64,000 nt of DNA from Bacteroidota bacterium (GCA_016706595.1 JADJJH010000002.1:1054001-1118000); one strand, 5' to 3'; positions 25,358 through 33,445 are shown, numbered from the stretch's first letter. Made by a program: numbers and translations. Notes: generated by a model not told the origin, from the letters alone.

Positions 25358-25470
25358 ATCCATAAAAGCTTCATATACGAGGCTTTTCGAATTTTTAAAT
25401 CCGAAGTTTACTGTGGTAATTGAGGCATTTTAAAAAATCGAAGTATCGAAGAAGAGGGAGTTTTTTGGAT
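25358..25470. repeat. Nested palindromic element, copy 8
   Basis: On the plus strand it reads TTCATATACGAGGC, an arm TTTTCGAATTTTTAAA, the core AGTTTACTGTGGTAATTGAGG, an arm TTTTAAAAAATCGAA, and GTATCGAAGAAGAGG. This aligns almost base for base with the minus strand of copy 4. The outer arms ATCCATAAAAGCT and AGTTTTTTGGAT pair with two mismatches. It lies between the convergent prohibitin-like and HNH genes. Confidence 0.85.
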
Positions 25471-25477
25471 TACAATC

Positions 25478-25810
25478 CTATACTTTATCAGCCTTATGCA
25501 TATTACAGGTATGACACATCGGCTGCAAATTTTCTAATGAATTATCACCGCCCTTACTTTTTGGAATGATATGGTCGATGGTCATTAATTCAAATTCTTG
25601 TGTGTACAAATCAACATGGTAACCACCATCTGTATTTTTGGCTTTTATCAAAAAAACACCTTCTTTGTTACATCCGGGTGCAGTACATTTTTTGCCATGA
25701 TGATGAAATACGCGCAACCTACGATGGTTTGCAAAGCGTGTGTCTAATAACGACAATTCATATAATGTATCAAACGTAAAGTTATGGCCTAGTTTCTCGG
25801 GTATCTTCAT
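25478..25810 (-). CDS. HNH endonuclease
   Basis: This 110-aa protein carries an HNH nuclease motif: MTIDHIIPKSKGGDNSLENLQPMCHTCNMHKAD. The zinc ribbon is formed by CTAPGC and CHTC. Bacteroidota often have such a short HNH protein as a single conserved gene; the biological role is unknown. The N-terminal half is basic (FANHRRLRVFHHHGKKC). It is divergent from clpX and about 50 bases away from it. Confidence 0.88.
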   Translation of the reverse strand: MKIPEKLGHNFTFDTLYELSLLDTRFANHRRLRVFHHHGKKCTAPGCNKEGVFLIKAKNTDGGYHVDLYTQEFELMTIDHIIPKSKGGDNSLENLQPMCHTCNMHKADKV

Positions 25811-25850
25811 CCTAATCTGATTCGTGAAACAAATATCTTGAATTATTCCT

Positions 25851-25858
25851 TATTTTTG
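25851..25858 (+). promoter_or_regulatory. -7 element of clpX, likely leaderless
   Basis: TATTTTTG at 25851-25858 fits TAnnTTTG and lies four bases before the clpX ATG. The -33 TTG is not clear. The distance implies transcription starts at or next to the start codon. Confidence 0.5.
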
Positions 25859-25862
25859 TCAC

Positions 25863-27116
25863 ATGGCAAAAGAAAAAAATCTGCAATGTTCGTTCTGCTT
25901 AAAAAATAACGAACAAGTGCGAATGATGGTGAGTGGCGCAAAAGCAAATATTTGTGATGAATGTATTGAAAGCGCGGTGAATATTATAAAACAAGAATTA
26001 GGAAGTTTTGGCGATGATCTACCAACTAAAGATTTGGGATTGAAACCGACCATGAAATTCGAGTACAAACCCATAGATATTAAAACGTATTTAGATCAAT
26101 ATGTTATCGGACAAGAAGATGCCAAGAAAGTGCTGAGTGTGGCTATCTATAATCATTACAAACGTTTAGGTCAGCAAGTGAAAGATGATGTTGAGATTGA
26201 AAAATCGAACATTATTATGGTTGGCGAAACCGGCACGGGTAAAACCTTATTAGCAAAAACCATTGCTAAATTATTGAATGTGCCATTTGCCATTGCCGAT
26301 GCTACCGTTTTTACCGAAGCCGGTTATGTAGGCGAAGATGTTGAAAGTATCTTATCGCGCTTATTGCAAGCTGCCGATTATAATGTAGAATTAGCCGAGA
26401 AAGGCATTGTTTTTATTGATGAAATTGATAAAATCGGACGGAAAAGTGACAATCCTTCAATCACCCGAGATGTAAGCGGAGAAGGTGTTCAGCAAGCCAT
26501 GTTGAAATTATTAGAAGGCGCAGAGGTACTAGTTCCGCCGCAAGGAGGTCGTAAGCATCCCGACCAGAAAATGGTGAAGGTAAATACACAAAATATTTTA
26601 TTTATTTGCGGAGGTGCTTTTGAAGGTATCGATAAAATGATAGCCCGTAGAATTCAATCCTCGGCGATTGGATTTAAGAGTCGAAACGAACAAACCAGTT
26701 TAGATAAAGACAATCTGATTCAATATGTAAACTCTCAGGATTTGCGCAGCTATGGCTTGATACCAGAGTTATTAGGACGATTACCGGTAGTTACGTATCT
26801 CACTTCTTTAAATGCCGATTCGTTACGACGAATTTTAACCGAACCTAAGAATGCTTTGATCAAGCAGTACAAAGCCTTGTTTGATTATGAAGGAATTACC
26901 TTAATCATAGAAGATGATGTACTAAATTTTATAGTAGAAAAAGCGATTGAATTTAAATTGGGTGGAAGGGGATTACGTTCGATTTGCGAGTTAATATTGA
27001 CTGATGCGATGTATGAATTGCCAAGTGATAAAAAACAAAAATCGTTTACCCTCACTTTGCCCTATGCACGCGAGAAGCTTGAAAAATCGAAGTTTGCGTA
27101 TTTGAAAGTGGCGTAG
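25863..27116 (+). CDS. clpX: ATP-dependent Clp protease ATP-binding subunit ClpX
   Basis: ClpX is the AAA+ unfoldase that feeds proteins to ClpP. The 417-aa protein has the N-terminal zinc-binding domain (CSFCLKNNEQV and ICDECIE), Walker A GETGTGKTLLAKT, Walker B VFIDEIDKIG, the pore loop segment around AGYVGEDVES, and the C-terminal GGRGLRSICE sensor 2 region. Length and order of motifs are normal. clpP is not in the window. Confidence 0.97.
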   Translation: MAKEKNLQCSFCLKNNEQVRMMVSGAKANICDECIESAVNIIKQELGSFGDDLPTKDLGLKPTMKFEYKPIDIKTYLDQYVIGQEDAKKVLSVAIYNHYKRLGQQVKDDVEIEKSNIIMVGETGTGKTLLAKTIAKLLNVPFAIADATVFTEAGYVGEDVESILSRLLQAADYNVELAEKGIVFIDEIDKIGRKSDNPSITRDVSGEGVQQAMLKLLEGAEVLVPPQGGRKHPDQKMVKVNTQNILFICGGAFEGIDKMIARRIQSSAIGFKSRNEQTSLDKDNLIQYVNSQDLRSYGLIPELLGRLPVVTYLTSLNADSLRRILTEPKNALIKQYKALFDYEGITLIIEDDVLNFIVEKAIEFKLGGRGLRSICELILTDAMYELPSDKKQKSFTLTLPYAREKLEKSKFAYLKVA

Positions 27117-27227
27117 AAAAAGCGTGAAAGGGTCCCCAAAACGGATAGTGATTTGAGTTCATTACGTGTGGGGGGCAAAAAAAAAGAAAAAATATTTTCA
27201 AAAAACTTCATTTTTTTTCTAAATAAA

Positions 27228-27258
27228 TTTGCTCAGTAACTTTCTTTGAATACCTTTG
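27228..27258 (+). promoter_or_regulatory. Promoter of the S10-spc ribosomal operon
   Basis: TTTG at 27228-27231 and TACCTTTG at 27251-27258 are separated by exactly 19 bases, a full match to the Bacteroidota promoter form TTTG-N19-TAnnTTTG. The rpsJ start at 27290 lies about 25 bases after the expected transcription start, so the long S10 leader known from E. coli is absent. Confidence 0.85.
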
Positions 27259-27289
27259 CACTCCCAAAATAATATAGGGAAACGTTAAT

Positions 27290-27595
27290 ATGTCGCAGAG
27301 AATCAGAATAAAATTAAAGTCTTACGATCACAACTTGGTAGATAAATCTGCTGAGAAAATCGCTAAAACCGTACGTAGTACAGGTGCCGTAGTAACAGGC
27401 CCAATGCCATTACCTACCGACAAAAAAATATTCACGGTTCTACGTTCACCGCATGTCAATAAAAAGGCACGTGAGCAGTTCCAACTTTGCACGCATAAGC
27501 GTTTGTTAGATATCTATACTTCTTCATCGAAGACGGTAGATGCGCTTTCTAAACTAGATTTACCATCTGGTGTGGAAGTGGAAATCAAAGCTTGA
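27290..27595 (+). CDS. rpsJ: 30S ribosomal protein S10
   Basis: S10 (101 aa) is a 30S head protein that also binds NusB in transcription antitermination. Typical segments are IRIKLKSYDHNLVD, GAVVTGPMPLPT and RSPHVNKKAREQFQ. It is the first gene of the long ribosomal protein operon and lies right after the strong promoter. Confidence 0.97.
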   Translation: MSQRIRIKLKSYDHNLVDKSAEKIAKTVRSTGAVVTGPMPLPTDKKIFTVLRSPHVNKKAREQFQLCTHKRLLDIYTSSSKTVDALSKLDLPSGVEVEIKA

Positions 27596-27657
27596 TAAAA
27601 TACAGATAATCGTCATCCACTCCTTCGGGCGTGGCGCTGACTAAACTTATAAAGAGA

Positions 27658-28275
27658 ATGAAAGGAATAATCGGAAAGAAGGTTGGTATGACCAGCATCT
27701 TCGAAGCCAATGGTAAGCAAACTGCTTGTACCATCATTGAGGCAGGACCTTGTGTTGTAACGCAAGTGAAAACTGAAGCCAATGACGGGTATAATGCGTT
27801 GCAAATTGCATTTGGTGACAAGAAAGAAAAGAATAGCACTAAAGCTATGCTTACTCATTTTGCAAAAGCCGGCGTTTCAGCTAAATCGGTTGTAAAAGAA
27901 ATGCGCAACTGCGATCTACAAAAATCTTTAGGCGATACCATCACGGTTGACATCTTCTCGGAAGGTGACATGGTGAGTGTAATCGGTACTACTAAAGGAA
28001 AGGGATTTCAGGGCGTTGTTCGTCGTCACGGATTTAGTGGTGTGGGTGAAGCATCTCATGGCCAGCATGATCGTCAAAGAGCGCCGGGTTCAATTGGCGG
28101 ATCTTCGTATCCTTCACGTGTATTCAAGGGTATGCGTATGGCCGGCCAAATGGGTGGTGATCGTGTAAAAGTGAAAGCACTTAAAGTTTTAAAAATATTT
28201 CCTGATAAGAACTATGTATTAGTAAGTGGTTCAGTTCCGGGTCATAATGGTTCAATCGTATTAATCCAAAAGTAA
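27658..28275 (+). CDS. rplC: 50S ribosomal protein L3
   Basis: L3 (205 aa) helps start 50S assembly near the peptidyl transferase centre. The ATG at 27658 (MKGIIGKKVGMT) is chosen over a GTG at 27631. The conserved loop is GEASHGQHDRQRAPGSIG, followed by GMRMAGQMGGDRV. The gap after rpsJ is 62 bases. Confidence 0.97.
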   Translation: MKGIIGKKVGMTSIFEANGKQTACTIIEAGPCVVTQVKTEANDGYNALQIAFGDKKEKNSTKAMLTHFAKAGVSAKSVVKEMRNCDLQKSLGDTITVDIFSEGDMVSVIGTTKGKGFQGVVRRHGFSGVGEASHGQHDRQRAPGSIGGSSYPSRVFKGMRMAGQMGGDRVKVKALKVLKIFPDKNYVLVSGSVPGHNGSIVLIQK

Positions 28276-28276
28276 C

Positions 28277-28915
28277 ATGCAAGTAGAAGTATTAAATATA
28301 AAAGGACAAAGCACAGGGCGTTCTGTTGAATTACCTGATGAGGTTTTTGGTATTGAACCAAACGATCATTTGATTTACCTATCGGTAAAGCAATATCTTG
28401 CTGCGCAACGTCATGGTAATAGCAAGGTAAAAACACGCGCCGAAGTTCAAGGTTCGTCTCATAAATTACATAAGCAAAAAGGTACTGGTGGTGCTCGTAA
28501 GGGTAATCTTCGTAACCCTTTGTATAAAGGTGGTGGTACGATTTTCGGACCTAAGCCAAGATTTTACAACATGAAATTGAATCGTAAGGTGAAGGATCTT
28601 GCTAAAATTTCAGCTTTAGCTCATAAAGCAAAATCAAACAGCATTATGATTGTTGAAGATATGCAAATGGATAAAGCAAGAACGAAAGATTTTACAGCGA
28701 TGTTGGCTGGGTTAAATTTAACCGGTAAGAAAACATTATATGTATTACCTGATTACAACGAAAATGTATACTTAAGCAGTCGTAACCTACCTCGTGTAAA
28801 AACAACTTTATTAAGTGATGCTAATACGTATGATATCCTTAACGCTTCAACTTTATTGATGACAGAAGAAGCTGCAAAAATATTCACGCAGGAAGATATG
28901 GATGCATTAGCATAA
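28277..28915 (+). CDS. rplD: 50S ribosomal protein L4
   Basis: L4 (212 aa) lines the exit tunnel; in E. coli it also represses the S10 operon, which has not been shown here. Its tunnel loop is recognisable in KQKGTGGARKGNLRNPLYKGGG. It begins one base after the rplC stop, so the two are translationally linked. Confidence 0.97.
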   Translation: MQVEVLNIKGQSTGRSVELPDEVFGIEPNDHLIYLSVKQYLAAQRHGNSKVKTRAEVQGSSHKLHKQKGTGGARKGNLRNPLYKGGGTIFGPKPRFYNMKLNRKVKDLAKISALAHKAKSNSIMIVEDMQMDKARTKDFTAMLAGLNLTGKKTLYVLPDYNENVYLSSRNLPRVKTTLLSDANTYDILNASTLLMTEEAAKIFTQEDMDALA

Positions 28916-28940
28916 TTACTTCCCGTAAAAAAACAGAGAA

Positions 28941-29237
28941 ATGAAACCATCAGAAATTATAAAAAGACCGATTGTCACTGAAAAAATCAATAAGCAAACT
29001 GAGAAGTTTAATCGTTATTGCTTTGCGGTAGACAAGCGTGCCAATAAGTTGGAAATTAAAAAAGCCGTTGAAGACTTTTACAATGTACGAGTTAATGAAG
29101 TGAATACATGTGTAGTGCCGGCGAAAGCAAAAACACGTATGACCAAAGCCGGTATATTTAACGGCAGAAAGTCGGGATATAAAAAAGCAACGGTAACGGT
29201 TGCTGAAGGAGAAACAATAGATTTATACGCATTTTAA
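28941..29237 (+). CDS. rplW: 50S ribosomal protein L23
   Basis: L23 (98 aa) sits at the tunnel exit and is the docking site for trigger factor and SRP. Typical are the start IIKRPIVTEKIN, FAVDKRANKLEIKKAVEDFY, and the end GRKSGYKKATVTVAEG. Confidence 0.97.
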   Translation: MKPSEIIKRPIVTEKINKQTEKFNRYCFAVDKRANKLEIKKAVEDFYNVRVNEVNTCVVPAKAKTRMTKAGIFNGRKSGYKKATVTVAEGETIDLYAF

Positions 29238-29248
29238 TAAAGTAGAAA

Positions 29249-30088
29249 ATGGCATTAAAAAAATATAAACCGGTCACAGCAGGTACTCGTTGGAGAATAG
29301 GTAATGCATACGCAGAACTTACCACGAATACACCGGAAAAATCATTACTTGAGCCTGCCAAGAAAACAGGTGGAAGAAACGCCCAAGGTCGACGTTCAAT
29401 GCGTTATATCGGAGGCGGTCACAAACAAATGTATCGTAAGATTGACTTCAAACGTAACAAGAAGGATATTCCTGCAAACGTTCACTCAATTGAATACGAT
29501 CCAAACAGAACTTCGTTTATTGCTTTGTTGCATTATGCAGATGGAGAGAAGCGTTATATCATTGCGCCGCAAGGTTTAACAGTTGGCATGACGGTTTTAA
29601 GTGGAGAAGGAATTGCCCCTGAAGTTGGAAATTGTTTGCCTTTACGTAATATGCCTTTAGGTACTGTGGTTCATAATATCGAATTACAACCTGGTCAGGG
29701 TGGTATTATCGCAAGAAGTGCAGGTGCTTCGGCTCAGTTAAATGCGAAGGAAGAGAAATATGCCGTATTGAAAATGCCTTCAGGTGAATTACGTAAAGTA
29801 TTAATTACTTGTAGTGCAACAGTTGGATCGGTTTCAAATTCTGATCATGCGCTTGAAACAAAAGGTAAAGCAGGTGCCAACCGTTGGTTAGGTATCAAGC
29901 CTAGAAACAGAGGTGTTGCTATGAATCCGGTAGATCATCCGATGGGAGGTGGTGAAGGACGTTCATCAGGAGGTCATCCACGTTCTAGAACCGGTAAATA
30001 CGCGAAAGGCGAAAAGACCAGAAAGAAAAAGGGATCAGATAAATTGATCATCGTAAGAAGTAACGGTAAAAAATTAAAAAACAAATAA
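29249..30088 (+). CDS. rplB: 50S ribosomal protein L2
   Basis: L2 (279 aa) is needed for subunit joining and peptidyl transferase function. Conserved parts are GRRSMRYIGGGHKQMYR, the region around NRGVAMNPVDHPMGGGEG with the functionally key His, and the basic tail. Confidence 0.98.
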   Translation: MALKKYKPVTAGTRWRIGNAYAELTTNTPEKSLLEPAKKTGGRNAQGRRSMRYIGGGHKQMYRKIDFKRNKKDIPANVHSIEYDPNRTSFIALLHYADGEKRYIIAPQGLTVGMTVLSGEGIAPEVGNCLPLRNMPLGTVVHNIELQPGQGGIIARSAGASAQLNAKEEKYAVLKMPSGELRKVLITCSATVGSVSNSDHALETKGKAGANRWLGIKPRNRGVAMNPVDHPMGGGEGRSSGGHPRSRTGKYAKGEKTRKKKGSDKLIIVRSNGKKLKNK

Positions 30089-30101
30089 ATTAAGATAATT
30101 A

Positions 30102-30368
30102 ATGGCTCGTTCAATTAAGAAAGGTCCTTATGTAGATGCTAAACTGGCTTTAAAAGTTCAGAACATCGCAGACGGAAAAGCAAAGAAAAGCGTGATTAAA
30201 ACCTGGAGTCGTCGTTCGACTATCACCCCTGATTTTGTGGGACAGACGTTCGCCGTACATAATGGAAACAAATTCATTCCTGTGTATGTAACCGAATTCA
30301 TGGTAGGTCATAAGCTTGGTGAATTTTCGCCAACACGAATTTTTAGATCGCACAGCGGAGGCAAATAA
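30102..30368 (+). CDS. rpsS: 30S ribosomal protein S19
   Basis: S19 (88 aa) binds 16S rRNA with S13 in the head of the 30S subunit. Typical are the start MARSIKKGPYVD, the segment TWSRRSTITPDFVG and the end GHKLGEFSPTRIFRSH. Confidence 0.97.
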   Translation: MARSIKKGPYVDAKLALKVQNIADGKAKKSVIKTWSRRSTITPDFVGQTFAVHNGNKFIPVYVTEFMVGHKLGEFSPTRIFRSHSGGK

Positions 30369-30398
30369 TTATTTAAAGTTAAAAGAAATTAATATACA

Positions 30399-30749
30399 AT
30401 GGAAGCAGTAGCCCGTTTAAGAAATAATCCTACATCACCACGTAAAATGCGTTTACTGGTGGATGTAATCAGAGGTATGGAAGTAGAAAAAGCTGTAAAC
30501 TTCTTGAAGTTCAATGCACAACATGCTTCACAACCCCTCGAGAAGTTACTGTTAAGCGCAGTGGCTAACTGGAAGGCTAAAAACGAAGGAGAAGATATGA
30601 GTAACTTAATTGTGAAAACAATTTTTGTTGATTGCTCGCGTACCATCAAACGTATGATGCCTGCACCACAAGGACGTGCGCATCGTAAATTGAAAAGAAG
30701 TAATCATGTTACCATCATTGTAGATCAAAAGGAAATTAAAACTAATTAA
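30399..30749 (+). CDS. rplV: 50S ribosomal protein L22
   Basis: L22 (116 aa) forms part of the exit tunnel constriction. Features are ARLRNNPTSPRKMRLLVDVIRG, the helix with ASQPLEKLLLSAVANW, and the tunnel hairpin around RMMPAPQGRAHRKLKRSNH. Confidence 0.97.
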   Translation: MEAVARLRNNPTSPRKMRLLVDVIRGMEVEKAVNFLKFNAQHASQPLEKLLLSAVANWKAKNEGEDMSNLIVKTIFVDCSRTIKRMMPAPQGRAHRKLKRSNHVTIIVDQKEIKTN

Positions 30750-30796
30750 AAATAGTGGGTTGGTATTTTCGGATACCACTCGTAAATAACATAGAA

Positions 30797-31597
30797 ATGG
30801 GTCAAAAAACAAATCCAATAGCAAGTAGATTAGGCATCGTAAGAGGCTGGGATAGCAGCTGGTATGGAAACAAGCATGATTATGCAGGTAAGCTTATCGA
30901 AGATGTGAAAATCAGAAAATATTTGAATGCCCGTATTAATAAAGGTGGTATTGCCAAGATTGTAATCGAACGCATGTTAGGTAAGTTGATTGTAACTATG
31001 CATACGTCTCGCCCGGGTATTATTATTGGTAAAGGCGGACAAGAAGTTGATCGAATTAAAGAAGAATTAAAGAAATTAACCGGTAAGGATGATGTTCAAA
31101 TTAATATTCTTGAAATCCGCCGCCCTGAATTAGATGCACAAATAGTAGCGGATTCAATCGCAAAGCAAATTGAAGGTCGTGTGAATTTTAAAAGAGCAGT
31201 GAAGATGGCGATACAAACTACCATGAGAATGGGAGCTGAAGGTATCAAAGTAAAATGTGGTGGTCGTTTAGGTGGTGCTGAGATTGCACGTAGTGAAGAA
31301 ATGAAACAAGGTCGTACGCCATTACATACTTTCCGTATGGATATCGATTATGCAAATGTATTTGCACTTACTGTTTACGGTAAAATTGGTATCAAAGTAT
31401 GGATTTGTAAAGGTGAAGTATTAAGCAAACGTGATTTGAACCCTAATATTATTGCCGGTAAGGATGACAAACGTCCTGGCTTCGACAGAGATAGTCGTGG
31501 TGGTGGTATGGGCGACAGAAGAGATGATAGACGTGGCGGTGGCGGCGGTCAACGTGGCGGCGGCGGTGGCGCAAGAGGTGGTAGAACTAAAAATTAA
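30797..31597 (+). CDS. rpsC: 30S ribosomal protein S3 with Gly/Arg-rich tail
   Basis: S3 (266 aa) has a KH domain (GIIIGKGGQEVDRIKEEL) and the S3 C-terminal domain (MGAEGIKVKCGGRLGGAEIARSE). The ATG at 30797 gives MGQKTNPIASRLG, the standard start. After about residue 220 comes an unusual tail of some 45 residues made of RGG, GGGG and DRRDD repeats, longer than in E. coli; such RGG tails could bind RNA. Confidence 0.96.
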   Translation: MGQKTNPIASRLGIVRGWDSSWYGNKHDYAGKLIEDVKIRKYLNARINKGGIAKIVIERMLGKLIVTMHTSRPGIIIGKGGQEVDRIKEELKKLTGKDDVQINILEIRRPELDAQIVADSIAKQIEGRVNFKRAVKMAIQTTMRMGAEGIKVKCGGRLGGAEIARSEEMKQGRTPLHTFRMDIDYANVFALTVYGKIGIKVWICKGEVLSKRDLNPNIIAGKDDKRPGFDRDSRGGGMGDRRDDRRGGGGGQRGGGGGARGGRTKN

Positions 31598-31627
31598 TTT
31601 TTGAACAATTCTTATAATAGATAGAAC

Positions 31628-32050
31628 ATGTTACAACCAAAAAGAACGAAACACAGAAAAGCCCATAAGGGAAGAATTAAGGGTGATGCAAAACGTGGAG
31701 CTACATTGGCTTTCGGTACATTCGGACTAAAGTCTTTAGAACCAAAATGGATTACGAATCGTCAGATAGAAGCGGCTCGTCAGGCAATGACTAGACATAT
31801 GAAACGTGAGGGGAATGTTTGGATACGTATTTTTCCTGATAAGCCAATTACTAACAAGCCTGCAGAGGTTCGTATGGGTAAAGGTAAAGGTAATCTCGAG
31901 TACTACGCAGCCGTAGTTCATCCGGGTCGTATCATGTTCGAAATTGCCGGTGTATCTATGGAAGTGGCGAAAGGTGCTTTATCTTTAGCTGCTCAAAAAT
32001 TGCCAATCGCAACTAAAATTGTAATTCGTAGAGACTTCGTTGAAGCATAA
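31628..32050 (+). CDS. rplP: 50S ribosomal protein L16
   Basis: L16 (140 aa) contacts the aminoacyl site of the 50S subunit. The start MLQPKRTKHRKAHKGR and the segments GLKSLEPKWITNRQIEAARQAM and RMGKGKGNLEYYAAVV are typical. Length is normal. Confidence 0.97.
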   Translation: MLQPKRTKHRKAHKGRIKGDAKRGATLAFGTFGLKSLEPKWITNRQIEAARQAMTRHMKREGNVWIRIFPDKPITNKPAEVRMGKGKGNLEYYAAVVHPGRIMFEIAGVSMEVAKGALSLAAQKLPIATKIVIRRDFVEA

Positions 32051-32069
32051 ATTATAAAAACGAAAAGAG

Positions 32070-32282
32070 ATGTCAACAAAAACTAAAAAAAATACACAAG
32101 ACTTAAGCGCGATGAGCGAAGAAGTACTTTTGAATACTATCGAGGAAACAGAACTTCGTTTGAGAAAAATGGAATTCAGCCATGCTATTACGCCGGTTGA
32201 AAATCCAATGTCTATCAGAATTTTACGTCGTGAAATCGCACGTCTGAAGACTCAACTCAGAAGAACGGAACTAGGTTTTTAA
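32070..32282 (+). CDS. rpmC: 50S ribosomal protein L29
   Basis: L29 (70 aa) is a helical hairpin protein near the tunnel exit. The core pattern is EEVLLNTIEETELRLRKMEFSHA, then PMSIRILRREIARLKTQLR. It lies between rplP and rpsQ as in other bacteria. Confidence 0.93.
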   Translation: MSTKTKKNTQDLSAMSEEVLLNTIEETELRLRKMEFSHAITPVENPMSIRILRREIARLKTQLRRTELGF

Positions 32283-32301
32283 TTAATAAAGAAATCAGAT
32301 T

Positions 32302-32586
32302 ATGTCAGAAATTCAAACAGAAGATCAAGCAATACAAAGAGGCCGCCGTAAAGTGCGTATCGGCTTAGTTACTAGTAATAAGATGGACAAATCTATTACG
32401 GTTGAAGTGGTACGTAAAGTAAAGCATCCTATCTATGGTAAGTTCTTGAAAAAGACTACTAAATTCATGGCTCACGACGAACAAAACGAATGCTCGATTG
32501 GTGATCTTGTGAAGATCATGGAAACTCGCCCACTTAGTAAAAATAAGTGTTGGAGATTAGTAGAGGTTGTTGAAAAAGTGAAGTAA
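32302..32586 (+). CDS. rpsQ: 30S ribosomal protein S17
   Basis: S17 (94 aa) is an OB-fold primary binder of 16S rRNA. Conserved are RKVRIGLVTSNKMDKSITV, HPIYGKFLKKTTKFMAHDE and the end METRPLSKNKCWRLVEVVE. It is the last gene of the classical S10 unit; a gap with two hairpins follows. Confidence 0.96.
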   Translation: MSEIQTEDQAIQRGRRKVRIGLVTSNKMDKSITVEVVRKVKHPIYGKFLKKTTKFMAHDEQNECSIGDLVKIMETRPLSKNKCWRLVEVVEKVK

Positions 32587-32593
32587 ACGGAAC

Positions 32594-32696
32594 TCAAGTT
32601 GAACGGAGAATCATGATTCTAGTTAAACTTGACAACTAAGTAAAATTAAAAAAAAATGAACCGAGCTAGTAATTGCCGAATTGTAGCCAAGTTCAT
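32594..32696 (+). promoter_or_regulatory. Two hairpins at the S10/spc boundary
   Basis: TCAAGTT (32594-32600) pairs with AACTTGA (32626-32632) around the 14-bp palindrome AGAATCATGATTCT (32607-32620). A second stem, ATGAAC (32656-32661) with GTTCAT (32691-32696), precedes rplN. The gap is 127 bases from the rpsQ stop to the rplN start, the longest in the S10 half. It may be an attenuator or processing site. Confidence 0.5.
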
Positions 32697-32713
32697 TGAC
32701 AAATAAAAAGAAA

Positions 32714-33082
32714 ATGATACAACAAGAAAGTAGACTAAATGTAGCCGATAACAGTGGAGCTAAAGAGGTTCTTTGTATTCGTGTCCTAGGTAATTCTGGT
32801 CAGGATTATGCACATATCGGCGATAAAATCGTGGTTACTGTGAAGGATGCAATGCCAGGTGCAGCTATAAAAAAGGGAACGGTAGCAAAAGCAGTTATTG
32901 TTCGAACTAAAAATAAATTACGTCGTAAGGATGGTTCATATATTCGTTTCGATGATAATGCCGTTGTTATCTTAAATGCATCTGATGAGCCTCGTGGTAC
33001 CCGTATTTTTGGGCCGGTGGCACGTGAGTTACGTGATAAAGGATACATGAAAATTATATCATTAGCACCGGAAGTGCTATAA
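32714..33082 (+). CDS. rplN: 50S ribosomal protein L14
   Basis: L14 (122 aa) lies at the subunit interface. The ATG at 32714 gives MIQQESRLNVADNSGAKEV, the family start; the six upstream codons of the open frame are not used. DAMPGAAIKKGTVAKAVIVRTK and FGPVARELRDKGYMKIISLAPEVL are typical. Confidence 0.97.
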   Translation: MIQQESRLNVADNSGAKEVLCIRVLGNSGQDYAHIGDKIVVTVKDAMPGAAIKKGTVAKAVIVRTKNKLRRKDGSYIRFDDNAVVILNASDEPRGTRIFGPVARELRDKGYMKIISLAPEVL

Positions 33083-33100
33083 TACTTAAAATGCAGTAAA

Positions 33101-33445
33101 GTGAAAAACAGATTTAAAACAAAATACTCAATTAAGAGAGGTGACCAAGTGGTAGTTATCACAGGTGACGATAAGGATCTTAATACGCCAAAAGCCGTGT
33201 TGTCGGTGAATACCGATGATGTAAGTCCGCGTATTATAGTTGAAGGGGTAAATATGGTTACTAAACATATTAAACCGAATGCGCAAAGTCCACAAGGTAG
33301 CATTGTAAAACAAGAGGCGCCAATTGCTATCTCAAATGTAATGTTATGGGATGCAAAGACTAAATCGGCTACCAAAGTGCGTACCGAGCGTAAAGATGGT
33401 AAAGCATTAAGAATTTCAAAAAAATCAGGGGAGGTAATTAAATAA
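33101..33445 (+). CDS. rplX: 50S ribosomal protein L24
   Basis: L24 (114 aa) starts 50S assembly and has a KOW motif: IKRGDQVVVITGDDKDLN. It uses a GTG start. Its stop TAA shares its last base with the ATG of rplE (TAATG), so the two are translationally coupled. Confidence 0.95.
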   Translation: MKNRFKTKYSIKRGDQVVVITGDDKDLNTPKAVLSVNTDDVSPRIIVEGVNMVTKHIKPNAQSPQGSIVKQEAPIAISNVMLWDAKTKSATKVRTERKDGKALRISKKSGEVIK

